From positions 62,001-126,000 of the forward strand of contig QXJR01000025.1 of NCBI GenBank assembly GCA_020975725.1: a stretch of DNA of 64,000 bases. The letters are read 5' to 3'. Of the stretch, positions 21,571 through 31,329 are shown piece after piece. Below the pieces are notes generated by a model. It searched no databases and was not told the origin of the DNA. It saw nothing but the letters and a program-made list of their open reading frames with translations. A program made the translations under genes and the position numbers. Numbering within the stretch: the first letter of the stretch is position 1; every line of letters starts with the position of its first letter. This DNA is from Picocystis sp. L7. Its lineage: Eukaryota; Chlorophyta; Picocystophyceae; Picocystales; Picocystaceae.

Positions 21571-22761
21571 TCATGGCTCTGATGCAGATGACACATCTAC
21601 ATGCGCAGCAAACTTCGCCTTGTATTGACTCATAGATGGAGGCTGCATCTCGAAGAACCTATTCGCAACGCCTCCGTATGCACAAGTGTGGAAGTTAGTC
21701 AACATTGCCGCTACCCAGTCCTCCATACCTGTTGCTCGCGAACCTGTAACCTTCCTCGTCTTGTCAGTAATGAAGGGCCATATGTTCCCAAGCTTTCCAA
21801 ACACCCACTCCACACTTTCACGGTATCGAGACATGTCCCGCGCCAGCATGCGTTCTGAGCGTGTGATCCTGTTTCCTTTTGGAGCGCGTAGGAGGACGTC
21901 ACACTGTGGATAAGCTGAATCACCATACATGTACAGCGTGCTACCAAAACGATCGCGCATCCCCTGCAACCTCGGAATCAATCTAGAGTCATCCAACATC
22001 ACCGAGTCGTTCGTTCGGCCACTTGCCGGTCCATGCCAATCACCAATCAAAAAATTAGGCAACACCACGCATTGGTATTTCGTTTTGTGCCCTCGCTTCC
22101 ATCCGTTGTACATGCTTTCCTGGTCAATGATGGGACGACATATGTCAAACATCGTCCCATCAATGAACCCAAAACAATGAGGCAACGGACATCCCTGTTC
22201 CCGTAATGCATGCGCGAAAGCTGCCAACTCGTCCTCCCATAGCTCTAAACGCATTGATACTCTTGCGATCCTGTACACGTGACGAAGGATCACGTTGTAC
22301 ATCTCGGACAGGGCAGGAGGTGAACGATCGAAGATCGTGGCCAAGTGTGTCAGGGTTTCCCGTCCCGCTAGTCTGCGCAACAAGAGAAGGAACGCTTCTT
22401 CTCCCTTGAAAACACGTCCACAAGTAGGACTCCGCAACCGCTCGGGGATCTCTAACAAGCGGATAAGCTCCCGAATGTGACCACGATCAAAACGAAAGTT
22501 CCCACGCAACGTAGCGTCCTCGAAATCGTCCAGCCAACGCGCGTTGTTCGAAATAGCAACCCGAGGATTCCAGCGTTGCTTCATCTGACGCAGCAAGCGT
22601 TGGCAACGCAGGACCACCATTGCAAAAGCAGACGAGAGTGCAATCGACAGCTCCGGATGGTTAGGGAACGCGACGAGCATTGCCTCCCGCATCCGCAAGC
22701 TCTTCTCCCGCATCTCCTCCGTCTGGATGATCTGGAGCACTCGACCATACCTTTGAGGCAT
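21571..22761 (-). CDS. PIF/Harbinger DDE transposase
   Basis: A 396-aa transposase with ATG at 22761 and no interruption. The DDE_Tnp_4-type catalytic blocks are visible: CFGFIDGTMFDICRP (first Asp, about residue 199), LYMYGDSAYPQ (second Asp, about residue 280) and ESVEWVFGKLGNIWPF (Glu, about residue 317). YNGWKRGHKTKYQCVVLPN between them is typical of the family. The N-terminal half is helical and basic (RLLRQMKQRWNPR, GHIRELIRLLEIPERLR), suiting a helix-turn-helix DNA-binding region. It is transcribed in the same direction as the host DPH1. All catalytic residues are present, so it may be functional. Confidence 0.95.
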   Translation of the reverse strand: MPQRYGRVLQIIQTEEMREKSLRMREAMLVAFPNHPELSIALSSAFAMVVLRCQRLLRQMKQRWNPRVAISNNARWLDDFEDATLRGNFRFDRGHIRELIRLLEIPERLRSPTCGRVFKGEEAFLLLLRRLAGRETLTHLATIFDRSPPALSEMYNVILRHVYRIARVSMRLELWEDELAAFAHALREQGCPLPHCFGFIDGTMFDICRPIIDQESMYNGWKRGHKTKYQCVVLPNFLIGDWHGPASGRTNDSVMLDDSRLIPRLQGMRDRFGSTLYMYGDSAYPQCDVLLRAPKGNRITRSERMLARDMSRYRESVEWVFGKLGNIWPFITDKTRKVTGSRATGMEDWVAAMLTNFHTCAYGGVANRFFEMQPPSMSQYKAKFAAHVDVSSASEP

Positions 22762-23035
22762 CGTGCTCGGCGTTGTTTGCTTCCCGCGTTCCTCGAGGCG
22801 AATGTATACCGCGGAGGATCCTCTAGGTTTCGGTCGAGGCTGACCGTCCGACGAAATCCTCTGCGCATCTGTTTTTTAGGATCCCATACTGGACCAATCC
22901 GTAGGCTTTCTCATCCCCCAACTGTACGAGATGCGTAGAGGACGCAAGGTTTCATCCGCCGAAAACCCCACGATTTCGTCCGGTTTTGGCTCGACGGAGG
23001 ATCCCCAAATCCGGGTTTAGGGATTTTTTTTGGTT

Positions 23036-23080
23036 AAAAACCCTCCGAAGTTGTTCGTCGGGGCAAATCCGAAGTCCTCT
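23036..23080 (-). repeat. Right terminal inverted repeat (45 bp)
   Basis: Exact reverse complement of 18306-18350, ending GAAGTCCTCT followed by the ATT duplication. Confidence 0.95.
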
Positions 23081-23083
23081 ATT
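23081..23083. repeat. Right target-site duplication (ATT)
   Basis: Matches ATT at 18303-18305. On the minus strand this is AAT within GCA-ATG of the DPH1 frame. Confidence 0.85.
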
Positions 23084-23466
23084 GCCTCAGCACCTCGATC
23101 GTCGACGCAGCACGCCCCATATGTTGCATCGGACATCACCACACATCTCTCCAGAGTGTCGCACGCCTTTTTCAGGGCATCCCCCACGCTGCATGCGAAC
23201 ATGAGCAGCCCTTCGGGCATCTGCAAAGCCACGGTGGTCGCTTTGAGTGCCCGTATCCTTCTGGCGGTCTTGGCAAGCTCGAAGTTGTAGTGCATGGGCA
23301 GCGAGGTTCCTTTGTGCATCTCCAGCTCTTCTTCTTGCACGTCCTCGGTCCGGTTTCCTCCGGCGGCGCCACGCCCCTGTCCGTCGGCCTTCACCACGGC
23401 GTTCCGTTCCTCCTTTCCCTCGCCGCGTCGCCCACGGAAGCGCCTGGGCATGGGCGTGGGATCCAT
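23081..23466 (-). CDS. DPH1: Diphthamide synthase subunit DPH1, N-terminal part (split by transposon)
   Basis: The first 128 codons of DPH1, with ATG at 23466. After a basic, low-complexity leader (MDPTPMPRRFRGRRGEGK) come the family blocks HYNFELAKTARRIR, VALQMPEGLLMFACSV and SDATYGACCVDDRGAEA, which hold the first iron-sulfur cluster Cys. The frame then runs into the transposon and would end in about 18 foreign residues. The other coding part is at 17336-18302. The neighbour upstream, a divergent plus-strand gene at 24040, shares the 573-bp spacer that probably contains both promoters. Confidence 0.92.
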
Positions 23467-24039
23467 GATCTATGGCTTGGATGGGTGTGGCTGCAATGGG
23501 GTGGAGGCCACCTGCTTGTTCCAATATGGGGTGCCCTTACACAACGTTCACCACGTGGTGAGGGTGGGGGTCCGAGGTCTCAGCCGCCCGCCAAGCCCGC
23601 CCCGGGGCAACGGTCCCTTCCCTTCGGTGCTGGGAGGTCCCCTCCCCTCCCCCAAAATGACACGTGGCAGCCACGTGGACCTCGTACGGGCGCCGCTCCC
23701 AGGTGTCCCAGCACGCCGCCACCACTTAACTTCGAAGTAAACAAATGGAAGGGAAGGGAAGGGAGGGGACAGGCCTCCCCGATCCGGACTTAACTCGAGC
23801 TTAACCGGGAAGGCGTCCCTGTTCGTCTGACGAAACGCAGGATGGAACCAACGGGTTAACTTCCCCCTCCCCCTCCCTCGACGTTCGAAGTTAACCTCGA
23901 AGTTCAGCTTCCCGACCCGTTTCGGTTAACCTCGTTTTACGTGCGATTTCTCCCCCTGTGGGCCTGATGGTCTCGAAAGTTAAGTCCAAAGTTCGGATCG
24001 GTCCGCCCAGATCGGGTCCGTCGCTCGACCGATCGGCGC
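23467..24039. promoter_or_regulatory. Divergent promoter region rich in GTTAAC motifs
   Basis: This spacer separates the DPH1 start from a divergent gene. It contains CACGTGG boxes (about 23664-23678) and many motif copies: CTTAAC at 23725, ACTTAACTCGAGCTTAACC at 23789-23807, GTTAAC at 23855, 23890 and 23935, and AGTTAAG near 23979. This is the densest motif cluster between two close start codons in the window. Confidence 0.5.
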
Positions 24040-24717
24040 ATGATGGCGTCGGCGCGCGCGTTTTCGCCTTCCCAGGCGCCAAGAGTCGCGTTTTCGACGT
24101 GGTTGGCGAAGGAGAGGGTCCTTCACGGTCGAGGGATGGCGTTGAAAGCGTCGAAAACGGAGCTGGGACGCGTCGGGAAGGGCCACGAGGAGGGAGCAGG
24201 GCCTGGGAGAAGGAAGCAAGGCAGAAGGGAGGTCCAATGGGCGGCTGCCACGTGGCTGGTGGGGCTGCTGGGCACAGCAGGGGGGGCCTGGGGTCGCCCC
24301 ACATCCGCCTCCACCACCGAAGGACCCGGGGGGGTCGCCCGGAGCCCCAAGGAGGAGGAAGAGGGGACACAAGGAGAAGTTGGACCGCCACTTTACGATG
24401 CCAAGAGCGTGCCCACGCGCTCCAGCATCGCATGGAAGGCCGCCGGTGCTGTGGGAGCCATGCTGGCCACCACCCTCGTGCTGGAACAGAGGCTGCCGGC
24501 CATCCAACGTGCCAAGCGAGCCGCCCAGAAGATGGAAAACCTGCCATCGGAAGAGGAGGCGTGGGAAGATGCGCCGACGGAGGTCACCGGCAGAGCCATC
24601 GACGACGTGGCGGACGAAGACAAGGAAGAGCAAGAGGGCCACGAAGAGGAGAAAGACAGCTGGCAAGCTGTCCAAGAAGGATTGCAAGAGGCACGCAACA
24701 GATCCCAGCAAGAATGA
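24040..24717 (+). CDS. Orphan protein with plastid-type leader and two membrane segments
   Basis: A 225-aa protein from tandem ATGs at 24040. The family is not recognised. The start, MMASARAFSPSQAPRVAFST, looks like a plastid or mitochondrial leader. A first hydrophobic run is AAATWLVGLLGTAGGAWG (about residues 68-85), like a thylakoid or signal-type segment. A second is WKAAGAVGAMLATTLVL (about residues 132-148), followed by a charged helix (QRAKRAAQKMENLPSEEEAW) and an acidic, Glu-rich tail. This suggests a small organelle membrane protein with a soluble acidic end. Dense GTTAAC motifs lie upstream and favour a real, transcribed gene. A Harbinger-split DPH1 is its divergent neighbour. Confidence 0.6.
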   Translation: MMASARAFSPSQAPRVAFSTWLAKERVLHGRGMALKASKTELGRVGKGHEEGAGPGRRKQGRREVQWAAATWLVGLLGTAGGAWGRPTSASTTEGPGGVARSPKEEEEGTQGEVGPPLYDAKSVPTRSSIAWKAAGAVGAMLATTLVLEQRLPAIQRAKRAAQKMENLPSEEEAWEDAPTEVTGRAIDDVADEDKEEQEGHEEEKDSWQAVQEGLQEARNRSQQE

Positions 24718-27334
24718 AAGAGGCGGGGCGCCGAGAACATGTTCCGTTGCTGAATGTAGCATCAGGCAAGCACGCAGCATCAGGGCCGGTGAAAGCATCC
24801 ATTGAAGAGGAGCTGTTAGACACGCAGCCAAGCCGAGAGTATAGCTCCTGCGGGCAAGGTTGCACAGCAGCTTGCCGTGCTCGTGTGGGTGATCAAACCA
24901 AGATGCAGCCCAGCAGATCCACTCTGCATCAAGTGTGGCCGCACCTTGTGAACCCCTGTTGTTGGGGAATCGCCAAAACTGGACAGACACGTTTGTATCA
25001 TGCATCCATCCATGTGTTGGCGTTTTGAATTCAACATGGAAAAGAGAACTTTCTCCCTGGAACGTACAGCTTGTGGCCGGTAACTAGTGAAGGCTGGATT
25101 GTCTTTGAGGCTTGGATTTTTGTGGGGTTGGCTTGATGTTGGAAAGCCAATTCGAATTGCCAACATACCCCTCGCTACCTCCGGCCCACATGTATCAGGT
25201 GTGGATTTGGTGTGAATTTCGGGAGAAAGATGTCCCGGGACTTGCGTGTCGCCATCAGTACCAAGGTACAAACCCTCCAATTTTTTGCACAAGACCACTG
25301 TGGAATGCTGGTTCTTTGTTTTGGCTTTTTGATGCACGAGATTGCAGCTTTTTTGTAATGGAAAGCAGTTCCATTTTGTGATGCTGATAAACCACAGCAT
25401 GAGTCAAGCTCTTCTGCCACCGATTCGAAAGATTTTCAACGTTTTGGGATTCCTTCTGTACTCCTTACTTCCGTGCATTGCATTCTGCATTTCTCAACGA
25501 AGCTCAGCAGTTCCCAAATGGACGTAGGTGTTTCATAAGCTTTGAAAGGCTATCAAGGGTGCATACACACGGGTTCAAGCCAAAAGTAATGCGCTAGTAA
25601 ACTAAGGTCAAGAGTCGTTCCACAAGTGTTGCCAATTGTACATTCTTGCCGTACATTGTGCATGGGCGCAGACTCAATAGACCATCTCGCACATATGGGC
25701 ATGTTGGGGGTAAATCTATTAGGATTGGAGCAAGCCAGTAGAAACTTGCATGAGTGTTGTTCTTCGCATCATTCATCCACGCAAACGGCTGAAGTTTCGA
25801 AGTACTTTTACTATTGTTCATGCCAGGCAAGTCCCAAGTTTAGAGCGAACATCTCTCTTTTGAACCCCAATCTCTTCCAAGGAGAAAGAGGTTGTGTCAT
25901 TAGCCTTGGCCAACCGTGCGTTATAGAATGATGTATCAAATATAGGTTCAAGTTTTTGCACCCCACAACTAAAAAGTGATTTCGTATGCATGCCCCGAAT
26001 CCAACTTCCCTCACGATTTTGGCATGCCAATGCTTCATTTGACCACGTGGAGTTTGCCAACACACCTTGTGTCAACGGACACGACCCTTTATATACGTCG
26101 GCTATCTTTTTCGTTTACATTTGAAGGAGAATAGATGGTACTATCGCACGGCATTTTGATTGACATGCACATGTACATGAGAAAGGTTAAGCGTATATGT
26201 AACCGAACACTCCCTTAAATTACGAAGAGGGCGCATCAAGACGCACTTTAAGAAAGTTCAACTACAAGTGAGCGTCTAGGTATTGCAATGACCAAGGGCA
26301 CTACATCATGGCACATTGACAATGATTTCATCCTTTGTGGGTTAGAAACGACTCGATAAATGTAAACAATCAAGTTTTGGGTGTGATACAACGTCTAGAA
26401 AAGGAGGTACTCGTATTCTTTGCATGTGCAACAATAGAAAAGGGAATGGCTTAGACTTTTAAGACGTACACAGAGCATTCATACTTTTCTGTTCTATGCA
26501 CGATCGAAACCATCTTCCTCGAGAGACAAGAAAGTCATTGTAGTTCGGACGAGGTCGGCCCACGATCCCGGATCAAGATGGACTTGTGGGGGGACGAAAA
26601 CCATGTATAGGTCCATTTCCCTTCGCACATGGTGCACATACGAAGCGCGTCGATTCGAGTCGACCTTTCTCGACGAGTCTACGTTTCTTCGAGGAGTCTA
26701 CATTTCTCAAACGAAGTATGAAGCGTCCATTTCCATGGATGATCTATGGCACGGGGAGGAGCGAGGTGGGAAGCAACCCACGCACGTCGGAGATCGTATC
26801 TTCGTTCGCCAAGATCCCTCTCCGTCTCCTCGCAAGAGATAGGATTGCCATCATGCCATGCTGGTGTTCTTCCTTCGATTTACTTGTCACCCTCCTGACC
26901 ACCGGTTGTGTCTCTTCTGTCCACCCTTCCCTCCTTCCATCCCCCAGGCGGAGTGAACTTCATCACGAACTTCGTATGCCCCCCTTTATGGGGTCTGGTC
27001 CGAAAAAGGGGGGCATTCGTGGCGTCTCTTTTCCTGTTCGGGGTGGCGATGGGCGTCTTTCGGATCCTTCCGAGGAAACGTCGCTTTCGTGACCGTTGGT
27101 GCGCACGTGTGCACCGGCCATCGCCACTGGAGGGTCACCTGGGGCGTACGGATCCCTTGCCGCGCCCCGATCGGGTCACGTGATCCTCTATCCGTCCGAG
27201 GAAAGCCCGGGGGGACGCCCCGGTGCGCCGCCATCCGACCGTTGGATCGGTCCCGAAGGGGGAGAGGCTGAGGGGCGGTGCTCGTGCTCTGCTTTCACCG
27301 GCACCAGCACCAGCACCAGCACTTGCTCGGCACC
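24718..27334. other. Gene-free spacer, AT-rich in the middle
   Basis: No gene recognised. From about 25000 to 26520 the sequence is clearly more AT-rich than the genes around it. It becomes GC-rich again from about 26540, with CACGTG boxes at about 27109 and 27177 ahead of cycloartenol synthase. CAG/CACCAG triplet repeats occur at about 27297-27320 in its leader. Confidence 0.45.
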
Positions 27335-29728
27335 ATGTGGAGGTTGCAGTGTGGAGGTGGGGAGCATCCCCTGCTGCAGACCCTGGGGCAATACGAGGTA
27401 TGTGCTTTCCTGGAGAACTGAACTGGGGGGGAAGGGGTGGACTGATGAACACCATCGGTGTGCTGCAGGTACCCGACGAGGACACAATTGCAAAGGAGGA
27501 AGGGTGGAGGAGGCCAAGCGGACGGGTCTGACCGACGCACGGGAATCGCGAGCGACGTGCAGGGAAGGCAGGTGTGGATCTACGACCAGGAGGTGACCGA
27601 TGCACAAGCCTTGGAACAGGTGGAACAAACGAGAAGGAAGTACGCCGCCCAACGATGGGACAAGAAGCACAGCGACGATGCGTTGCTGCGCATCCAATCC
27701 ATGGGCAGGAGGCCTCTGTTCCAGGAGAAAGAAGGGGAATCCAAACTCGATCGTGCGCTCCGTCGAGGACTCTGGTTTTACGGAGGATTGCAACAGGACG
27801 ACGGACACTGGCCTGGTGACTACGGAGGGCCTATGTTCTTGATGCCAGGACTGCTCGTCGCGCTGCACACCATGGGTCAACTGGACAGGGTCCTCTCTCC
27901 TGCCCATCGGAAAGAAATGGAGCGGTACCTCCGGAACCACCAAAACAAGGACGGTGGATACGGCTTGCACATTGAAGGAGGCTCCACCATGTTCGGTACC
28001 GTGTTGAATTATGTGTCCTTGCGTCTCTTGGGGGTGGATGCAGAAGACCATGTCACCAAGCAGGCACGCGAATGGATACTCAGCCGTGGAGGAGCTACCC
28101 ATGTGCCTTCCTGGGGCAAGTTCTGGTTGGCTGTTCTAGGAGTGTACGATTGGATGGGAATGAATCCGATGCCTCCGGAGATGTGGCTCTTGCCCTACGC
28201 GCTGCCAATGCACCCAGGGAGGTTCTGGTGCCATTGCCGCATGGTGTATTTGCCCATGTCATACGTGTATGGTAAGCGAGGCACTGCACGACCTTGCGAC
28301 CTGACGGACCAGATCAAACAGGAGCTGTACACGGAAAATTATGACGATATCGATTGGAACGTGGCAAGAAATCTATGCGCCAAGGAAGACTTGTACTATC
28401 CCCATCCCTTGGTGCAGGATGTACTTTGGTGGACCCTCTACCAGTTCGAGCCCCTTCTGGATGGATCGAAGCTCAGGCAGAAAGCACTGTCTCATGTCAT
28501 GGAACACGTTCATTACGAGGATGAGAACACACGCTATGTTGACATCGGACCAGTGAACAAGGTCATCAATATGCTTTGTTGCTGGTTTGAGGATCCAGAT
28601 TCCGCAGCGGTCAAGAAACATATCCCTCGTCTGTTTGATTACCTCTGGGTTGCAGAAGATGGTATGAAAATGCAAGGGTACAATGGAAGCCAGCTGTGGG
28701 ATACCTCATTTGCGGTTCAGGCAATCGGAGAAACGGGATTTCAAGAAGAATTTGCGTATATGCTGCAAGCTGCTAATGCATACATTGATGCTTCCCAGGT
28801 GCGAGAAGACTGTGCCCCTCCGCTCGACAGGTATTACCGGCACATTTCAAAGGGAGCGTGGCCATTTTCTACGCGGGACCACGGCTGGCCAATCACTGAT
28901 TGCACATCGGAGGGATTGAAAGCGGCACTCATGCTTGCGAACATGAGCCCCGAGCTGGTGGGCAAACACATACCGGCTGAGCGTTTGTACGACTGTGTGA
29001 ATGTCATCCTGTCGTTTCAGAACAAGGACAACGGATGGGCAACCTACGAAAACACGCGATCGTATGCCGCGTTGGAGATCATCAATCCAGCAGAGACATT
29101 TGGGGACATCATGATTGACTATTCATATGTGGAGTGTTCCTCTGCATGCATCACTGCCCTTTCAGCTTTTCGCATGCAGCATCCGAATCACAGGACCTCC
29201 GAGATAAATTCAGCAATAGATAGAGGCGTGTCATTTTTGGAGGGCCAACAACGCGAAGATGGATCTTGGTATGGCAGTTGGGGAGTATGCTTCACTTACG
29301 CTGGATGGTTTGGTGTGGAGGGTCTAGTTGCCGGTGGCAAAACCTACGAAAACAGCCCCCACATTCGCAAGGCCTGCGAGTTCCTGCTTTCCAAGCAATT
29401 GCCTGATGGAGGCTGGGGAGAGAGCTATCTGTCTTGCCAAGACAAGAAATACACCCACCTAGAGGGAGGTAGATCCCATGTGGTCAATACATCTTGGGTC
29501 CTGCTGACACTCTTAGCTGCAGGGCAGGCAAAAATCAATCCGGAGCCACTTCATCGCGCTGCAAAGAATCTGATGAAAATGCAGGAAAACGACGGTGATT
29601 GGCCTCAACAAGAAATCAGCGGCGTGTTCAATCGGAACTGCATGATCACTTACGCAAACTACAGGAATATCTTTCCACTATGGGCTCTCGGACGGTACCG
29701 AAAAGAGTGCGGAGGCGTTAGTCTCTAG
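27335..29728 (+). CDS. CAS1: Cycloartenol synthase (oxidosqualene cyclase)
   Basis: Cyclises 2,3-oxidosqualene to cycloartenol, the first sterol-ring step in plants and algae, at the endoplasmic reticulum. The model joins 27335-27397 and 27563-29728 (742 aa; plant enzymes ~757). Exon 1 encodes [21 protein letters not shown], exactly 21 residues before GRQVW, as in Arabidopsis CAS1 before GRQFW. Product-determining residues are those of cycloartenol synthase: Tyr in [13 protein letters not shown], and His and Ile in [12 protein letters not shown] (lanosterol synthases differ at these sites). QW repeats such as [12 protein letters not shown] and [11 protein letters not shown] are present. Odd point: the catalytic motif reads DCTSE, not the usual DCTAE; the catalytic Asp is kept. 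The family call is very secure. Confidence 0.95.
27398..27562 (+). other. Intron 1 of cycloartenol synthase (165 bp)
   Basis: GTATGT donor and GACGTGCAG acceptor, phase 0. Another CAG upstream (about 27468) would put an in-frame stop into the product, so the downstream acceptor is preferred; it also gives the exact family spacing to GRQVW. Confidence 0.8.
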
Positions 29729-31329
29729 TACGCCTCTGCTTGATGCATTGTTCAGCTGCAGTTGGTGCCCTCTTGCTTTCTCCTGCAAATGCGCCTTTGG
29801 AACTTCTAGATTTTCTCCTTGGTGTGCCTTCTAATGGAGGAGTATGTAATGCACTGTACCTTGCAATCGGGCAATCTGTGCCAATCCCTTTCTACTAGAA
29901 TCCATGCAGTATCTTCGGAAAGCTTTCGCACCAAGGAGATTCAAAGCACTGGTTGCAACAGGAGCAAACTTATCTAGGCTTCATGGGTAGAAACCCGTGA
30001 GTGCCCTCCCTGAACATGTACACCCAATGCTCTGCGTTTCGGCTCTTGCTCAGCTGAAGTGTTCAATGCATCACTACAAGGTGGCTTTGAGAAGACATTT
30101 AACTCAACACACAATCAATGTACAACCGTATCACATGCCAGGATTCTGGTATGCAATCTGTGTTGATGTTCGGTGCCAACAAGTATAAGCAAAAATACAT
30201 AGAAATATCTTGCAGAGATATGCCCTTTCCTTATTACTCACCGGTGCCCGTGCAGACAATGCCAAAGTGCATGTGCTAATGTGGGAGCATCCATCAGCCA
30301 ATGGCTATTACTGACGTATACCTGGAACCAGACGACATGCTTCCTTGGTGATGGCTTGTGTTACCACAGGTGACGTTCTGGCATTTCATGAGCTCTGCAG
30401 CCGGGTAATTCTAACCAGAGATCAATTTGTTGCCGACATGGATACATGTTCATCCTGACAACCCGTTCGTTGCTCGGGCGATTGCTCTTCAGTGTCTTTC
30501 CTTCGGCAATGCACCAGCAATTTTTTAGCGCAGGAATAATGACACTAATGCAAACGAGTATTTGGCACCGGGTCATGGTCCAATTGTATTCTGTCCACAC
30601 ACACTGAACCTTACTGAAGCACTCTGTTCGCACACAGATGGATACAGTAAACTCTTTGTCTGTTCAACCACCAGTTCAGTTGGCGTTTCAGCGCAATAAT
30701 CTTGCTTTGAACTTCCACCACCAAGAGACAGAACTTCCAGGAAAGATGCGATTCGGTGGCCGTGCAAAAATTTTCTGATAGTTTAGTTGCCAGAATGGCC
30801 TCGACTATCGATACCCGCCAAGCAAGCAAAGTCATGCTTTGAGTAATATCCTTAACAGCCTGCATCCAACACAGCTCTCCGAAAACAATATTCTTCATGA
30901 AGTGGTACAAGAAGTCCTCATTAAGAGTGGTTCACGTCCAATTCACTGGTGGCGGATGTCCGAGGCTATTGTGACTTCACTCTCGCAATGTGTGGGATTG
31001 GCAACACTCACATTCCAAACTAGGCAGGAAATTCTTATCTCCTGTGTCTACCACTGATGAGGTGTGCAAGACTCTCTGAAGCCTACTTGAAGAATGGGCT
31101 TAGTGCAAGGCATATGAAGAGACCCAATGCTGTGGCAAAATTTCAGCTTCGTTTTTTTACAAAGTTCCACATTTGAACTCAAAGAAAAATGACCATACAC
31201 CAACATCACAAAAGGCCGTGATGAAAGTTGTCTTGTTTGTACACACAAACTGAGAACGTTGTGCTGACATGATTTACAACACGTGTTCACAACCTGTCAA
31301 GCTCACTGGCACCAGCTTTGCTTGGATGG
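29729..31329. other. Convergent 3' spacer, AT-rich
   Basis: Lies between the 3' ends of cycloartenol synthase and the VPS13-like gene. A TGTAA, the usual green-algal polyadenylation signal, occurs near 29845. No gene or repeat family recognised. Confidence 0.45.

Larger units (their letters stand above)
18306..23080. mobile_element. PIF/Harbinger DNA transposon, apparently complete, inserted in DPH1
   Basis: A 4,775-bp class II element. It has perfect 45-bp terminal inverted repeats starting AGAGGACTTCGGATTTGCCC, a 3-bp target duplication ATT, and the two genes expected of the superfamily: a Myb/SANT-like protein (plus strand, 18655-19521) and a DDE transposase (minus strand, 21571-22761), converging on each other. 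Between them lies a 32-bp minisatellite (about 19816-21559). Identical repeat ends, an unmutated target duplication and open reading frames for both proteins indicate a young, possibly active copy. It lies inside the coding region of DPH1 between the first and second iron-sulfur Cys motifs. Confidence 0.95.

Noticed and set aside
24816-25400. 194-codon minus-strand open frame
   Set aside because: Composition and lack of domains fit chance in the 3' flank of the neighbouring gene.
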